This document shows, one piece after another, positions 42,930 through 50,848 of a DNA stretch of 64,000 bases. The DNA is from Hoeflea sp. IMCC20628. Its GTDB lineage: Bacteria > Pseudomonadota > Alphaproteobacteria > Rhizobiales > Rhizobiaceae. Each line of letters starts with the position of its first letter. Position 1 is the first letter of the stretch. Below the pieces are notes generated by a model, which saw only the letters and a list, made by a program, of their open reading frames with translations, had not been told where the DNA came from and did not search any database. The DNA lies in assembly GCF_001011155.1 (NCBI RefSeq), contig NZ_CP011479.1, forward strand, positions 3,366,501 through 3,430,500, written 5' to 3'. A program made the translations under genes and the position numbers.

Positions 42930-44389
42930 CACTTGTTCTCTCACACTCAGTCCTTTGCAAGGCCGAACCCTGGCAGGTGTTTTCAATCATCGCTAAACCA
43001 GAAGACTGGCCGACGCTGTTCGAGCCTTGCCTTGCTGTCGATGTCGTCGAGCGCGCGAACGGTATCGAGCGCATTTGCGTCACGGCCAAGGTAAACGGTG
43101 AGCCTCGCACCTGGCAGTCGCGCAGGGTCGTCGATCATGCAGAGCTCAAGATCGACGCAGAGATGATCGCTCCGCTCACATTGGTGGCAGCCATGCGCAC
43201 ACGTTGGCGGATCTATGGAGTCGGTGATCGGGAGACCCTTCTGGTTCTTGAACACGACTGTGATCTCGCAACCCGGGTTGATGGGCTTGTCGCAGGTGTC
43301 GAAACACCCGCGGAAGCCGAGAACTGGATCAGAACCGCGATTGATACGAATTCCGCGACCGAACTGGAAAACATCCGGCAACATGCTGAAGGTTCTGCCG
43401 GATCAACGCCAGGTGGTGACGGCCTCTACCGAACGAGCCATATGGCGATTTGCGATGCGCCAGCTGATCTTGTCTTTCCCTTTGTTTCCGACCCCTCGCA
43501 GTGGCCGCGCCTGTTCAAAGCCTGCCTGTCGGTCGAAATTCTTCCGTCCGACAACAAGTGGCAGATTGCGAAGATCCACGCCGATCAGGAAGGACGGGCG
43601 GTGAGCTGGACAACCCGGCGCCGGGTCGATGTTGAGGCGTTGGTCGTCGACTACGAACTCCTTGATCCGATGCCTTATACCGCGGCAATGAGCGGACGTT
43701 GGCGCGTCGTACCGCTTGGGCCAGAGCGGTGTCTCCTCGCAGTCGATCGGGCCTGGTCGATCGCTGATCCCGTCGCGCCTCTGCGCGGCGACATCACCAG
43801 CATCGAGGACGCGGCTGCCTTCATCGCCCGGTTCGTCGAGACCAATGCGAAGCGCGAGATGGAGGTGATCGCCGCTTTAGCTGGCGACCACACGGCTGGG
43901 ACGTTGTTCATCGAGACCGAGATTGATGTCGAAGCCAGCGCCGACGAAATCTATCATGCGTTGGCAAACGCCGCGGCCTGGCCGAGCTTCGCGCCACATT
44001 GCCGATCCCTCAACGTCGTTTATGACGACGGTGTTTATCAGGAGCTGCTGTTCGAGATCGAGACACCAACAGGCGCGCCCGAGGTGTTTCGTTCCTTCCG
44101 GGTCTGTGACCGCGTCAACCGGCGGATTTCCTTTGTCCAGGTGGAGCCGCCGCGTACGCTTGAACGGCAACATGGCGGCTGGAGTGTTGAAGCAACGCCA
44201 ACCGGATCGCAGGTCACGTGCCGCCATTATGCGACACCCCAACGATCTGTTCTCGCCGAGGTCACCGGAGAAACCACCGAAAGCGGACAAGACGAGGCGA
44301 TGCGCAAAATGATCGAGGCCAACAGCAGGGCGATTGTCACGGCTTGTGCTGCGCAAATTCAAGCACGCCGCAAAGAGCAAGCGGCATGA
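42926..44389 (+). CDS. Triple-SRPBCC aromatase/cyclase (AntH position)
   Basis: 487 residues built of three successive SRPBCC/Bet v1-like modules (about 1-150, 165-320, 328-480). Each begins with an EPWQVFSIIAKPEDWP / APADLVFPFVSDPSQWP / SADEIYHALANAAAWP type helix and ends with a long C-terminal helix. Known aromatase/cyclases have one (TcmN) or two (didomain) such modules, so three in one chain is unusual. Expected job is folding and aromatising the first ring(s) of the ketoreduced chain. Overlaps its neighbours on both sides by ATGA-type junctions. Confidence 0.88.
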   Translation: MTLVLSHSVLCKAEPWQVFSIIAKPEDWPTLFEPCLAVDVVERANGIERICVTAKVNGEPRTWQSRRVVDHAELKIDAEMIAPLTLVAAMRTRWRIYGVGDRETLLVLEHDCDLATRVDGLVAGVETPAEAENWIRTAIDTNSATELENIRQHAEGSAGSTPGGDGLYRTSHMAICDAPADLVFPFVSDPSQWPRLFKACLSVEILPSDNKWQIAKIHADQEGRAVSWTTRRRVDVEALVVDYELLDPMPYTAAMSGRWRVVPLGPERCLLAVDRAWSIADPVAPLRGDITSIEDAAAFIARFVETNAKREMEVIAALAGDHTAGTLFIETEIDVEASADEIYHALANAAAWPSFAPHCRSLNVVYDDGVYQELLFEIETPTGAPEVFRSFRVCDRVNRRISFVQVEPPRTLERQHGGWSVEATPTGSQVTCRHYATPQRSVLAEVTGETTESGQDEAMRKMIEANSRAIVTACAAQIQARRKEQAA

Positions 44390-45534
44390 ACACGCGCGTC
44401 CGGCCACCCCGGATCTCGTCAACAATTCTTGACCGAGTCGGCTATTTCTTGCCTCGATTGCTGTTTGCCAACGCCCGGATTGCACCGCAACTCCACTGGG
44501 GCGACATCACACGCGCGCTGGATGGTTTTGCGCCCGACCTGGTTGATCCAGCGTCCGCAGCGTTCTGGAACGAATGGCGGCGGCGCTTCAGCGCTGTGGG
44601 CGAAAGCTACGAGACGCTCGCCGACACGAGCACGTGTGGCGCCGGCCGTGCAGCCGCTTTGCGCTCCGCCTCCGCAGCCTATCATTTCGCCGAGTTCATG
44701 TTTTTCGAGGACGCCGCGATCAAGACCACCCTCCGGCTGGCCGTGCGCCGTTGCTTCACGGCGGCGATGGCAAACTCCCAGACACCTTTCGAAAGTTGGA
44801 TCGTGAAAGCCGGTGGGGATGAGGTTCAGGTCTTTCTCTTCCTGCCGCAGGAAAGTCGTCAAAGTGCCAAGCTGCCCTGTGTGTTGCTGAGCAATGGTCT
44901 CGATTCGATGACCGAAATCGAGATTCTTTCGATTGGCGAGCACCTTCTGGACCGGGGAATCGCGATCCTCCTTTTCGAAGGCCCAGGCCAAGGGCTCGAC
45001 CTCGGTATTCGCCCGCTGCGCATCGATATGGAGGCGGTCGTCGCCGATCTCGTCAGTAAGCTGGACAACAGCTTTGACATGGACCGGATTGGTTTTTTCG
45101 GTGTTAGTTTCGGCGGCTATTTCGCGCTGCGCATGGCCGAGACGCTACCCAAGACTTTTCGCGCTATTGTCAACCTGTCCGGAGGACCGGCAATCGCACC
45201 TTTCTCGGGCTTGCCACGACGGTTGAAGCAGGATTTTGCCTTCGCGTTCGGCTCCCATGACGTCCACGACCTTCAGTCCCGCTTCGACGATCTTCAACTG
45301 TCCGGAGGGAGAGTGGCAAATGGGCCCAACGTCCTGTCGATCCACGGCCGTCTGGATGACATATTCCCTGTCGACGCGCTCGAGACCTATGCAAGCGCCC
45401 AGGGCGATCGCCATGAGCTTCGTATTTTCGAGGCCGAAGCCCATGTCTGCATGAACCACCTTCACCCCAATCTGATACGCGCTTCTAACTGGATGGTGCA
45501 GACGCTCGATCCAAAGGGGATGATTGGCAGATGA
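44386..45534 (+). CDS. Alpha/beta hydrolase, possible polyketide-shortening lyase (AntI position)
   Basis: 382 residues: a helical N-terminal cap (about 1-135) and an alpha/beta-hydrolase core with nucleophile Ser241 in FFGVSFGGYFALR, acid Asp324 in IHGRLDDIFPVD and base His353 in EAEAHVCMNHLHP. The capped layout is that of carbon-carbon hydrolases such as 2,6-dihydroxypseudooxynicotine hydrolase and of Photorhabdus AntI, which crops the octaketide to a heptaketide during anthraquinone formation. The same function is proposed here by position and layout. Last gene of the overlapping run. Confidence 0.85.
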   Translation: MNTRVRPPRISSTILDRVGYFLPRLLFANARIAPQLHWGDITRALDGFAPDLVDPASAAFWNEWRRRFSAVGESYETLADTSTCGAGRAAALRSASAAYHFAEFMFFEDAAIKTTLRLAVRRCFTAAMANSQTPFESWIVKAGGDEVQVFLFLPQESRQSAKLPCVLLSNGLDSMTEIEILSIGEHLLDRGIAILLFEGPGQGLDLGIRPLRIDMEAVVADLVSKLDNSFDMDRIGFFGVSFGGYFALRMAETLPKTFRAIVNLSGGPAIAPFSGLPRRLKQDFAFAFGSHDVHDLQSRFDDLQLSGGRVANGPNVLSIHGRLDDIFPVDALETYASAQGDRHELRIFEAEAHVCMNHLHPNLIRASNWMVQTLDPKGMIGR

Positions 45535-45578
45535 AATTGCGCCTCGCTATTAAAGTGTCGCAATCCTCAACCCTTCCC

Positions 45579-45690
45579 ACTACCAATGTTAGTAGTTCCA
45601 TTTTTATTCCCTTTAAAGTAGTAGTAGCTTCATCAGAACAGGCTCTTTTCGAAGCCTGACTGATGGCAAGGGCATTGATTTACAGGCGTC
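45579..45690 (+). repeat. Promoter/start region repeat, copy B, with 18-base dyad (possible lux box)
   Basis: Degenerate duplicate of 33764-33882. At 45579-45596 is ACTAC-N8-GTAGT, an 18-base dyad of lux-box size. ATTCCCTTTAAAGTAG follows, then ATGGCAAGGGCATTGATT-TACAGG, which reads MARALI plus one extra base relative to the ketoreductase start MTKRALITG. It therefore carries the remains of a second ketoreductase start. It lies 120 bases before the luxR gene and after the last polyketide gene, so it probably drives luxR from a copy of the operon promoter. Confidence 0.7.
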
Positions 45691-45806
45691 TTAAAGAAGT
45701 AGGCGCCCCGGTTTGCCAGGCACGGAAATGTCCGTTGCAGGTTGGCGAAGCCTCCGCCGCCCAAGGGCATACCGATGTGGCGGTGACCCAATAACCAAGG
45801 AGTTTA

Positions 45807-46586
45807 ATGCAGTTAGAACGCAAACGACACAGGCCACACAAATCGCGGTGCGCGATTTTTGCAAAGGAAAGCGAGGTTGCTATGCACAGAACGAGCTTTT
45901 TGGCCGGCATTCGCGCGGCTAACGATCCTGCAGAGTTACGAAAGGTGATTGCCGATGTCGGTACAGCCTTTGGTTTTGATGACTTCGCCTATGCAAGTTG
46001 GCCGTCCAACTGGCGCAACTACAGCACACCTGACACGATCAGCAGTTGCCACAACTCATCGACGTTCCGCTTTGAAGAGTGCGTCGCCGCAAGCGCGGAT
46101 GACGGTTTCGTCGCCGAGGCCATGGACACGATCCTTCCCATACTCTGGAACTACAAGACAGATCGGCACCGCGGCCCGCTGACAAAAGAATTCTCGCGAC
46201 AAGGCTTTCGCGAGGTCTGGGCAAAAAGTGAGCGGGATTCACACAACAATCGCGGCCTTGTCTGCTTTCTTCGGTCCCGAACCGCACTTGACCGCCCCGA
46301 AATGCTGCATGAGGAGGAACTCGTCTGGATGAGTTATCTCATTCACCTCCATGGCGGTGAAATATTCGCGCCAAAACGGCAGGCAAATCTCACAAAGGAA
46401 CTCTCGGCGCGGGAACGCGAGGTCCTGCGCTGGACGGCTGAGGGCAAGACCTCCGAAGAGATATCATCCATCCTCGCAATCTCAAAAAACACCGTGAACT
46501 TTCACGTCAAGAATGCCGCTCAGAAGTTGGGTTGCGTCAACAAGACAGCTTCTGTCGTCACGGCCATGACACTCGGTCTGCTTTGA
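45807..46586 (+). CDS. LuxR family regulator, autoinducer-binding-like domain + HTH
   Basis: 259 residues from an ATG behind AAGGAG (45882 is a second possible start, 234 residues). The N-part (about 30-185) follows the quorum-sensing LuxR pattern, with aromatic residues in FAYASWPSNWRNYSTPD and ILPILWNYKTDRHRGP, though the Trp/Tyr/Asp set of acyl-homoserine-lactone receptors is not fully clear. The C-part is a typical GerE/LuxR HTH: LSAREREVLRWTAEGKTSEE, ISKNTVNFHVKNAAQKLG. No luxI-type synthase is in the window, so it is a LuxR solo here. Probable pathway-specific activator of the polyketide operon. Confidence 0.88.
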   Translation: MQLERKRHRPHKSRCAIFAKESEVAMHRTSFLAGIRAANDPAELRKVIADVGTAFGFDDFAYASWPSNWRNYSTPDTISSCHNSSTFRFEECVAASADDGFVAEAMDTILPILWNYKTDRHRGPLTKEFSRQGFREVWAKSERDSHNNRGLVCFLRSRTALDRPEMLHEEELVWMSYLIHLHGGEIFAPKRQANLTKELSAREREVLRWTAEGKTSEEISSILAISKNTVNFHVKNAAQKLGCVNKTASVVTAMTLGLL

Positions 46587-46639
46587 CCCGGGGACTGTGG
46601 GCAGGGCGTCAGGCGCCCAACCGAAATGTTGGATTGATA

Positions 46640-46677
46640 CTTGTCGGCATCGAATGGATTGAGGCCGACAAGTTTTT
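46640..46677 (+). terminator. Rho-independent terminator after luxR
   Basis: Arms CTTGTCGGC and GCCGACAAG pair perfectly around a 15-base loop and are followed directly by five T. It stands 54 bases after the luxR stop, in the 333-base gap before the next gene. The rest of that gap (46678-46919) shows no recognisable gene; it must carry the promoter of the SRPBCC gene. Confidence 0.75.
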
Positions 46678-46919
46678 CCAAAGATTGGAGTTTGCGGACG
46701 GTTCAGTATCCAGGATGCAAGGCGAATAGACTAATCGCGCCGACGAGGAACGCGCGTTTCTCTCCCGGATTCGGACCAACCGCCACAAGGGCACCTCACT
46801 TGTTCAAACGCCTTGAACCGCGTGTTCGCACGGCGATCTGAGTAAGAGAAACAGTGCGATCAAGACAGGGTTGTCTTGATGAAAACAGTCCAATGATGAG
46901 AGAAAAAGGAGTTTATGAT

Positions 46920-47366
46920 ATGAGTTCGTCTTCAAAGACAGTCAGGTTTGTGGCATCGCACACAAACACATTTGAGGCCTCCTCCAGCGATGTCTGGGCG
47001 GTCTGGTCTGACGTGAGCAAATGGCATGCCCTGGACGCAGGAAACGGCAAGGCCACCATCCAGGGCCCCTTCGCCCCCGGATCCGTCGTGACCTTGGGGC
47101 TCAAGGGCGGCGATTCCGTCGAAGTCGTCCTTACCAGTGTGCAGGAGAACGAAGAGTTCACCGATGAGACCACCTTACCGTCCGGGGTTGTCCGAACCAG
47201 GCACAGCATGGAACAGAACGGCAAGAACCTCATCCTCACTTACGCCGTTGAGGCAGAGATCGCGGAAGGAGAGGCGCGCGCCTTCGATTCCGGGATGTGG
47301 CAAAACCTGATCGCCGGCGTCCCCGCTCAGGTCGACAACGTCGCGGCGTTGGCACGGGCCGCCTGA
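46920..47366 (+). CDS. SRPBCC (polyketide cyclase/START-like) protein
   Basis: 148 residues from an ATG behind AAAAGGAG (an upstream frame from 46854 is ignored). Same single-domain fold and the same internal phrases as the protein at 37627-38061: DVWAVWSDVSKWHALD and EEFTDETTLPSG. It belongs by sequence to the polyketide cluster, though separated from it by luxR and a terminator. It may be a second binding protein or cyclase with its own promoter. Confidence 0.85.
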   Translation: MSSSSKTVRFVASHTNTFEASSSDVWAVWSDVSKWHALDAGNGKATIQGPFAPGSVVTLGLKGGDSVEVVLTSVQENEEFTDETTLPSGVVRTRHSMEQNGKNLILTYAVEAEIAEGEARAFDSGMWQNLIAGVPAQVDNVAALARAA

Positions 47367-47457
47367 CACAGGCGTGTGTCGTTTGTCCATTTTATTGCGA
47401 AGAAATGACACTGCGTTGAACTGGGGGCGTTACTGGAGCCAACCCGGCTTCGGCAAC

Positions 47458-47477
47458 GCCCCTTGTCGGGGCATTTT
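47458..47477. terminator. Terminator between convergent genes
   Basis: GCCCC and GGGGC arms around TTGTC, followed by ATTTTG on the plus strand, 90 bases after the SRPBCC stop. The stem is short, so strength is uncertain. Confidence 0.45.
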
Positions 47478-47554
47478 GACCTGAAAGATGGCCCCACCCG
47501 TCGGGATCCCGCCTGGGTTGTCTCAACGGTCATCAGGCCAGCCTTGTTGATGGG

Positions 47555-48394
47555 TCAGCTCTTGCCCTTGTCGCCATCCTTCAAGTTCAGAAGCGCAACG
47601 CCACTATTGCCCAATTCAACCGATGCGAATGGACCACCGTGACGCATGTTGCCGGGGTCCTTCGGGTCGAGCGGACCGGCCTCGGCATAGATTTCCTTGG
47701 CGAACTGTTCGGCATTGTCCTTGGGGCGATATCCCAGATGCTGAGCCTTGGCGTTGTCGACCGGGGCGCGATCATTGTTGGAGACGCCGTAGACGACGGA
47801 AAAGCCGGTGACGGGCGTGTCGATGGCGCGCTCCACCAACTGGATGAGATCATCATAGCTGAGCCAGCTGCCAACTGCGCGGGGATTGGAAACCTGGGCG
47901 CAGGAGAGAATCCGCATGCAGACTGATTCCAGTCCGCGCTTGTCCCAGTAAAGGCTCGCCAGATCCTCGGCAAAGCACTTGGCCAGACCATAGAAGGTAT
48001 CGGGCCGGTGCGGCGCATCGATGCCGATAAAATCAGTCTTCTTGTGCATGCCGACCGCGTGGATCGAGGAGGCGTAAACCACACGGCGCAAGCCATTGCG
48101 ATGCGCGGCTTCCCAGATGTTGTAGGCGCCGATGAAATTCGGACCAAGCAGCTTCTCAAACGGAGCCTCGTCGCAGACAGCGCCGAAATGAACCACCATG
48201 TCGGCGCCTTCCAGCAGTGCCACCATGGCGTCCAGGTCCTGCAGGTCTGCCTTCACATAGCTTTCGCCCGGATACAGATTGTCTATGCCTTCGGCCAGAT
48301 CAGTGGAGACGAGCTCATCACAGAGCTTTGAGAGTGGCTCGCGCAGGTAAGAGCCAAGGCGGCCGGCGGCACCGGTCAGGACGAGTTTCTTCAT
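47555..48394 (-). CDS. NAD-dependent epimerase/dehydratase family protein, uronate dehydrogenase-like
   Basis: 279 residues from ATG 48394 (MKKLVLTGAAGRLGSYLRE). Extended SDR fold with the NAD loop TGAAGRLG. The catalytic Ser is in VVYASSIHAVGMH, and YxxxK is in TFYGLAKCFAEDLA. RILSCAQVSNPRAVGSWLSYDDL and the ASANDAG-like VSNNDRAPVDNA segments match bacterial uronate dehydrogenases, which oxidise glucuronate or galacturonate to aldaro-lactones. The sugar specificity is inferred. It follows the oxidoreductase gene at 48474-49691 by 79 bases and probably shares its transcript. Confidence 0.85.
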   Translation of the reverse strand: MKKLVLTGAAGRLGSYLREPLSKLCDELVSTDLAEGIDNLYPGESYVKADLQDLDAMVALLEGADMVVHFGAVCDEAPFEKLLGPNFIGAYNIWEAAHRNGLRRVVYASSIHAVGMHKKTDFIGIDAPHRPDTFYGLAKCFAEDLASLYWDKRGLESVCMRILSCAQVSNPRAVGSWLSYDDLIQLVERAIDTPVTGFSVVYGVSNNDRAPVDNAKAQHLGYRPKDNAEQFAKEIYAEAGPLDPKDPGNMRHGGPFASVELGNSGVALLNLKDGDKGKS

Positions 48395-48473
48395 GTTAAA
48401 TCTCCGCAAGTTTCGTGAAATGTCAATTGCGTCACCACGGCAGGGCTGCGGTGACGGGATTTGGCGAGCAATA

Positions 48474-49691
48474 TCAGATGATGGCCTTTTCGACGATCGA
48501 GCGGCCCGCCTGAATACGATCGAAACTGAACTGCGTCAGATCCAGTGTGCGATACTCACCATAGGTGAGCCATTCCGCGGTGCCGCGTCCCATGGCAGGC
48601 GACTGCTGCAATCCGTGACCGGAAAAGCCGTTGAGGAAAATGAAATTCTGCAACTCCGGATGCGGCCCCGTGATCGCGTTCTGGTCGAAGGTGTTGTAGG
48701 CGTAATGCCCGGTCCATTCCGACTGCACCTTGATCGCCTCGAATTGCGGAATCCGCGTCGCCACAATCGGCCAGACATGGGATTCCCACAAGGAATGATC
48801 CATTGAGAAGTCGTCATAATCGACAGCCGGATCTATCTCGGAATGGGCGCCGCACTGGTATGTGCCGCCACCGATTTCACGCACATGAACGCCGGAAGGG
48901 TCGATGGTCAATGGAAGATCTCGATCAAGCGGCTTTTCAGCCTTGAATATCCAAGTGTAACGCTTGCGCGGCTCGACCGGCACCTCGATGCCCGCCATCC
49001 GAGCCGTTCGCGCCGCGCGCGGTCCCGAGGCATTGACCAGTTGATCACAGGCGATGACCTCGCCTGATTTCAGCGTGACGCTTTCGACACGGGTGCCTGC
49101 GGCGTTGCGGTTGATCGCCATCACCTCGTTCTCGACATATTCCACGCCGCGCTCGCGCGATTGCCGGCGCCACCAGTCAAACACCGCGCTTCCATCCCAG
49201 TAACCTTCATCGACCAGATTGATCGAGCCCAGAACGATGTCGTCAAGATTGTAGAAAGGATAGGCCGCGGCGATCTCTTCTGCCGACATCAGTTGCGTGG
49301 CTGCACCAGCAGCGAGCTGGACTTTCTGATTTTGACGCAGAACATCGGCGAAGGCGTCATTGTCGGCCAGGTACATGTAGCCGAAAGAATGAATCGAAAG
49401 TTCAGGAACACGGACATCACCGCCCATGTAGGTGCGCAGATTTTTGACGAAATCGGCGGCGAACTGGCTGATACGGACGTTGAGTTCAGCAGAGAATTGC
49501 TGGCGCATGCAACTGTTGGTGTGAGCCGTCGAGCAGGACTGATAACTGGTGTCACGTTCGACCACCAGGACCTTGCCGTTGAAGTCCTTGTTATCGGTCA
49601 GGAACCAGGCGGTCGATGCGCCCATGATTGCGCCGCCGACGATGACGACATCATAAGATGTATGTTTTGGTGCTTCCGTCTTGCCGGCCAT
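48474..49691 (-). CDS. FAD-dependent oxidoreductase (DAO family, sarcosine-oxidase-beta-like)
   Basis: 405 residues with the FAD-binding GxGxxG region as VVIVGGAIMGASTAWFL near the N-terminus. The later DAO features are QLVNASGPRAARTARMAG and a C-terminal FAD loop, NFIFLNGFSGHGLQQSPAMG. A conserved THxNSCMRQQF segment (AHTNSCMRQQF) suggests a sarcosine or dimethylglycine-type amine oxidase/dehydrogenase subunit; the amine substrate is unknown. It is transcribed toward the uronate-dehydrogenase-like gene. Confidence 0.87.
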   Translation of the reverse strand: MAGKTEAPKHTSYDVVIVGGAIMGASTAWFLTDNKDFNGKVLVVERDTSYQSCSTAHTNSCMRQQFSAELNVRISQFAADFVKNLRTYMGGDVRVPELSIHSFGYMYLADNDAFADVLRQNQKVQLAAGAATQLMSAEEIAAAYPFYNLDDIVLGSINLVDEGYWDGSAVFDWWRRQSRERGVEYVENEVMAINRNAAGTRVESVTLKSGEVIACDQLVNASGPRAARTARMAGIEVPVEPRKRYTWIFKAEKPLDRDLPLTIDPSGVHVREIGGGTYQCGAHSEIDPAVDYDDFSMDHSLWESHVWPIVATRIPQFEAIKVQSEWTGHYAYNTFDQNAITGPHPELQNFIFLNGFSGHGLQQSPAMGRGTAEWLTYGEYRTLDLTQFSFDRIQAGRSIVEKAII

Positions 49692-50019
49692 TACAATTCC
49701 TTCCCTTTGCTGACAGCCGCCGCAACGGCTTCGTTATCATGTTGGCTCTGACCGGAATCGCAAGCGATGCTTTTTGCCGAGATTTGGCCGTAGGCGAGGT
49801 CGTGCCTGACAGCGCTTTGGTGCCAATTAATGTACCGCCATAACCTGCGGCGGCGGGGATTACCATAACCACAGCGCGCCCTTGAGGCACAAAATGCTCG
49901 GCCTGCCCGGCAGCGTGTTTCATTGCCCTTGCCAACCGCGGCAGACCGGCTTTTTGAGCAAGAAACATGACGGGTGAAATTGTCTGAAATATTTCAGCAG
50001 GTTTTTCTGGGGTTCATCA
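49692..50019. other. Intergenic region without recognisable gene
   Basis: The stretch upstream of the FAD oxidoreductase contains frames up to about 105 codons, but none has a ribosome site, domain or family resemblance I can name. It must hold the promoter of the 49691 gene. The 3' hairpin of ribH (50020-50042) closes it on the right. Confidence 0.5.
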
Positions 50020-50042
50020 CTACGCGTCGTTCCGACGCGTAG
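50020..50042 (-). terminator. Hairpin terminator after ribH
   Basis: Ten-base perfect arms CTACGCGTCG and CGACGCGTAG with a 3-base loop, 25 bases after the ribH stop on the minus strand. No strong T-run follows. Confidence 0.65.
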
Positions 50043-50067
50043 CCGGTCTTTCCGCAAGCCTTGCTGA

Positions 50068-50541
50068 TCAGGCCGCTTCGGCTCTGGCGTCGGCTGTCGT
50101 GATCTGCGCAGTCAATGCGACGATCTGAGCCGCCGCATCTGCGGCTTCGCGCCCCTTTTGCACAAAATGCCTGGTAAAAAAGGCTTCATGCTCGCCCTTG
50201 GGCTGGAAGTGGTGCGGCGTAAGCGAGACGGAGAACACCGGCACTTCGGTCTTCAACTGAACATCCATCAACCCAGTGACCACCGCCTGGGCGACGAAAT
50301 CATGCCGGTAGATGCCGCCGTCAACGACAAGAGCAGCTGCAACAATCGCATCATAGTCGCCTGTCCTGGCCAGTTTTTGCGCCAGCAGCGGCATTTCAAA
50401 CGCGCCGGGCACATCAAAGCTGACCACCTCGGCATCGAGACCGAGCTCACCAACCCGCGCCAAGAAACCGGCATAGGCCTGATCAACGATATCGGCGTGC
50501 CAGCGTGCTTTGATGAAAGCGAATTTTAGGGATTTTGTCAT
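50068..50541 (-). CDS. ribH: 6,7-dimethyl-8-ribityllumazine synthase, RibH2 type
   Basis: 157 residues from ATG 50541. Lumazine synthase features are the substrate-binding FIKARWHADIVDQA (with Trp, as in rhizobial and Brucella RibH2), DVPGAFEMPLLA, and VVDGGIYRHDFVAQAV with the catalytic His, plus SVSLTPHHFQP. The enzyme joins 5-amino-6-ribitylaminouracil and a butanone phosphate to form the riboflavin precursor. In Brucella and relatives the second lumazine synthase gene is riboswitch-controlled, and an FMN riboswitch is present upstream here as well. It lies beside the nos operon, whose NosR and NosX proteins depend on flavins. Confidence 0.93.
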   Translation of the reverse strand: MTKSLKFAFIKARWHADIVDQAYAGFLARVGELGLDAEVVSFDVPGAFEMPLLAQKLARTGDYDAIVAAALVVDGGIYRHDFVAQAVVTGLMDVQLKTEVPVFSVSLTPHHFQPKGEHEAFFTRHFVQKGREAADAAAQIVALTAQITTADARAEAA

Positions 50542-50623
50542 TGCTCGGATCCTTTCATAAATGACAAGATCCCAGAGCGCACGAGCGTTCGGAACAGGTT
50601 TGACGACCTGTTGCCTCACGTCC

Positions 50624-50747
50624 CATTCTCTACCATCCGGACTATACCGTCGGCTCCGGAATTACACCGGATCTGCTGACCTTTCAGACCCTGAAAGCGC
50701 TCGCGGGCTATACCGCCGGTGGGGAATTTCACCCCGCCCTGAGAATG
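50624..50747 (-). promoter_or_regulatory. FMN riboswitch (RFN element) controlling ribH
   Basis: Read on the minus strand the block starts with GAGAATG, follows with the AGGGCGGGGTGAAATTCC core and CACCGGCGGTAT, AGCCCGCGAGC, then GGTCAGCAGATCCGGTG, CCGACGGTATAGTCCGGATGG and closes with GAGAATG, all standard RFN landmarks. P1 pairs 50741-50747 with 50624-50630. Between it and ribH is a stem, AACAGGT/ACCTGTT, at 50593-50612. No T-run follows, so control by ribosome-site occlusion seems more likely than termination; this part is inference. Confidence 0.95.
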
Positions 50748-50848
50748 CTGATTTGTTAACTTATCGACACCTGCGCGTCAACGCAGTTTTGCCGCAAGGA
50801 AAAAGGTCGGCCGAGAATCAGATTTGGTCAAACCCGGGGAGTTCAAGA

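Noticed and set aside
46532-46853. Possible luxI (autoinducer synthase) remnant after luxR
   Set aside because: I translated the stretch in the forward frames and checked the listed reverse frame, and found none of the LuxI hallmarks. The terminator at 46640-46677 explains the most visible structure.
49651-49968. 105-codon minus-strand frame upstream of the FAD oxidoreductase
   Set aside because: No ribosome site, no domain, and it overlaps the start of the real gene in another frame.
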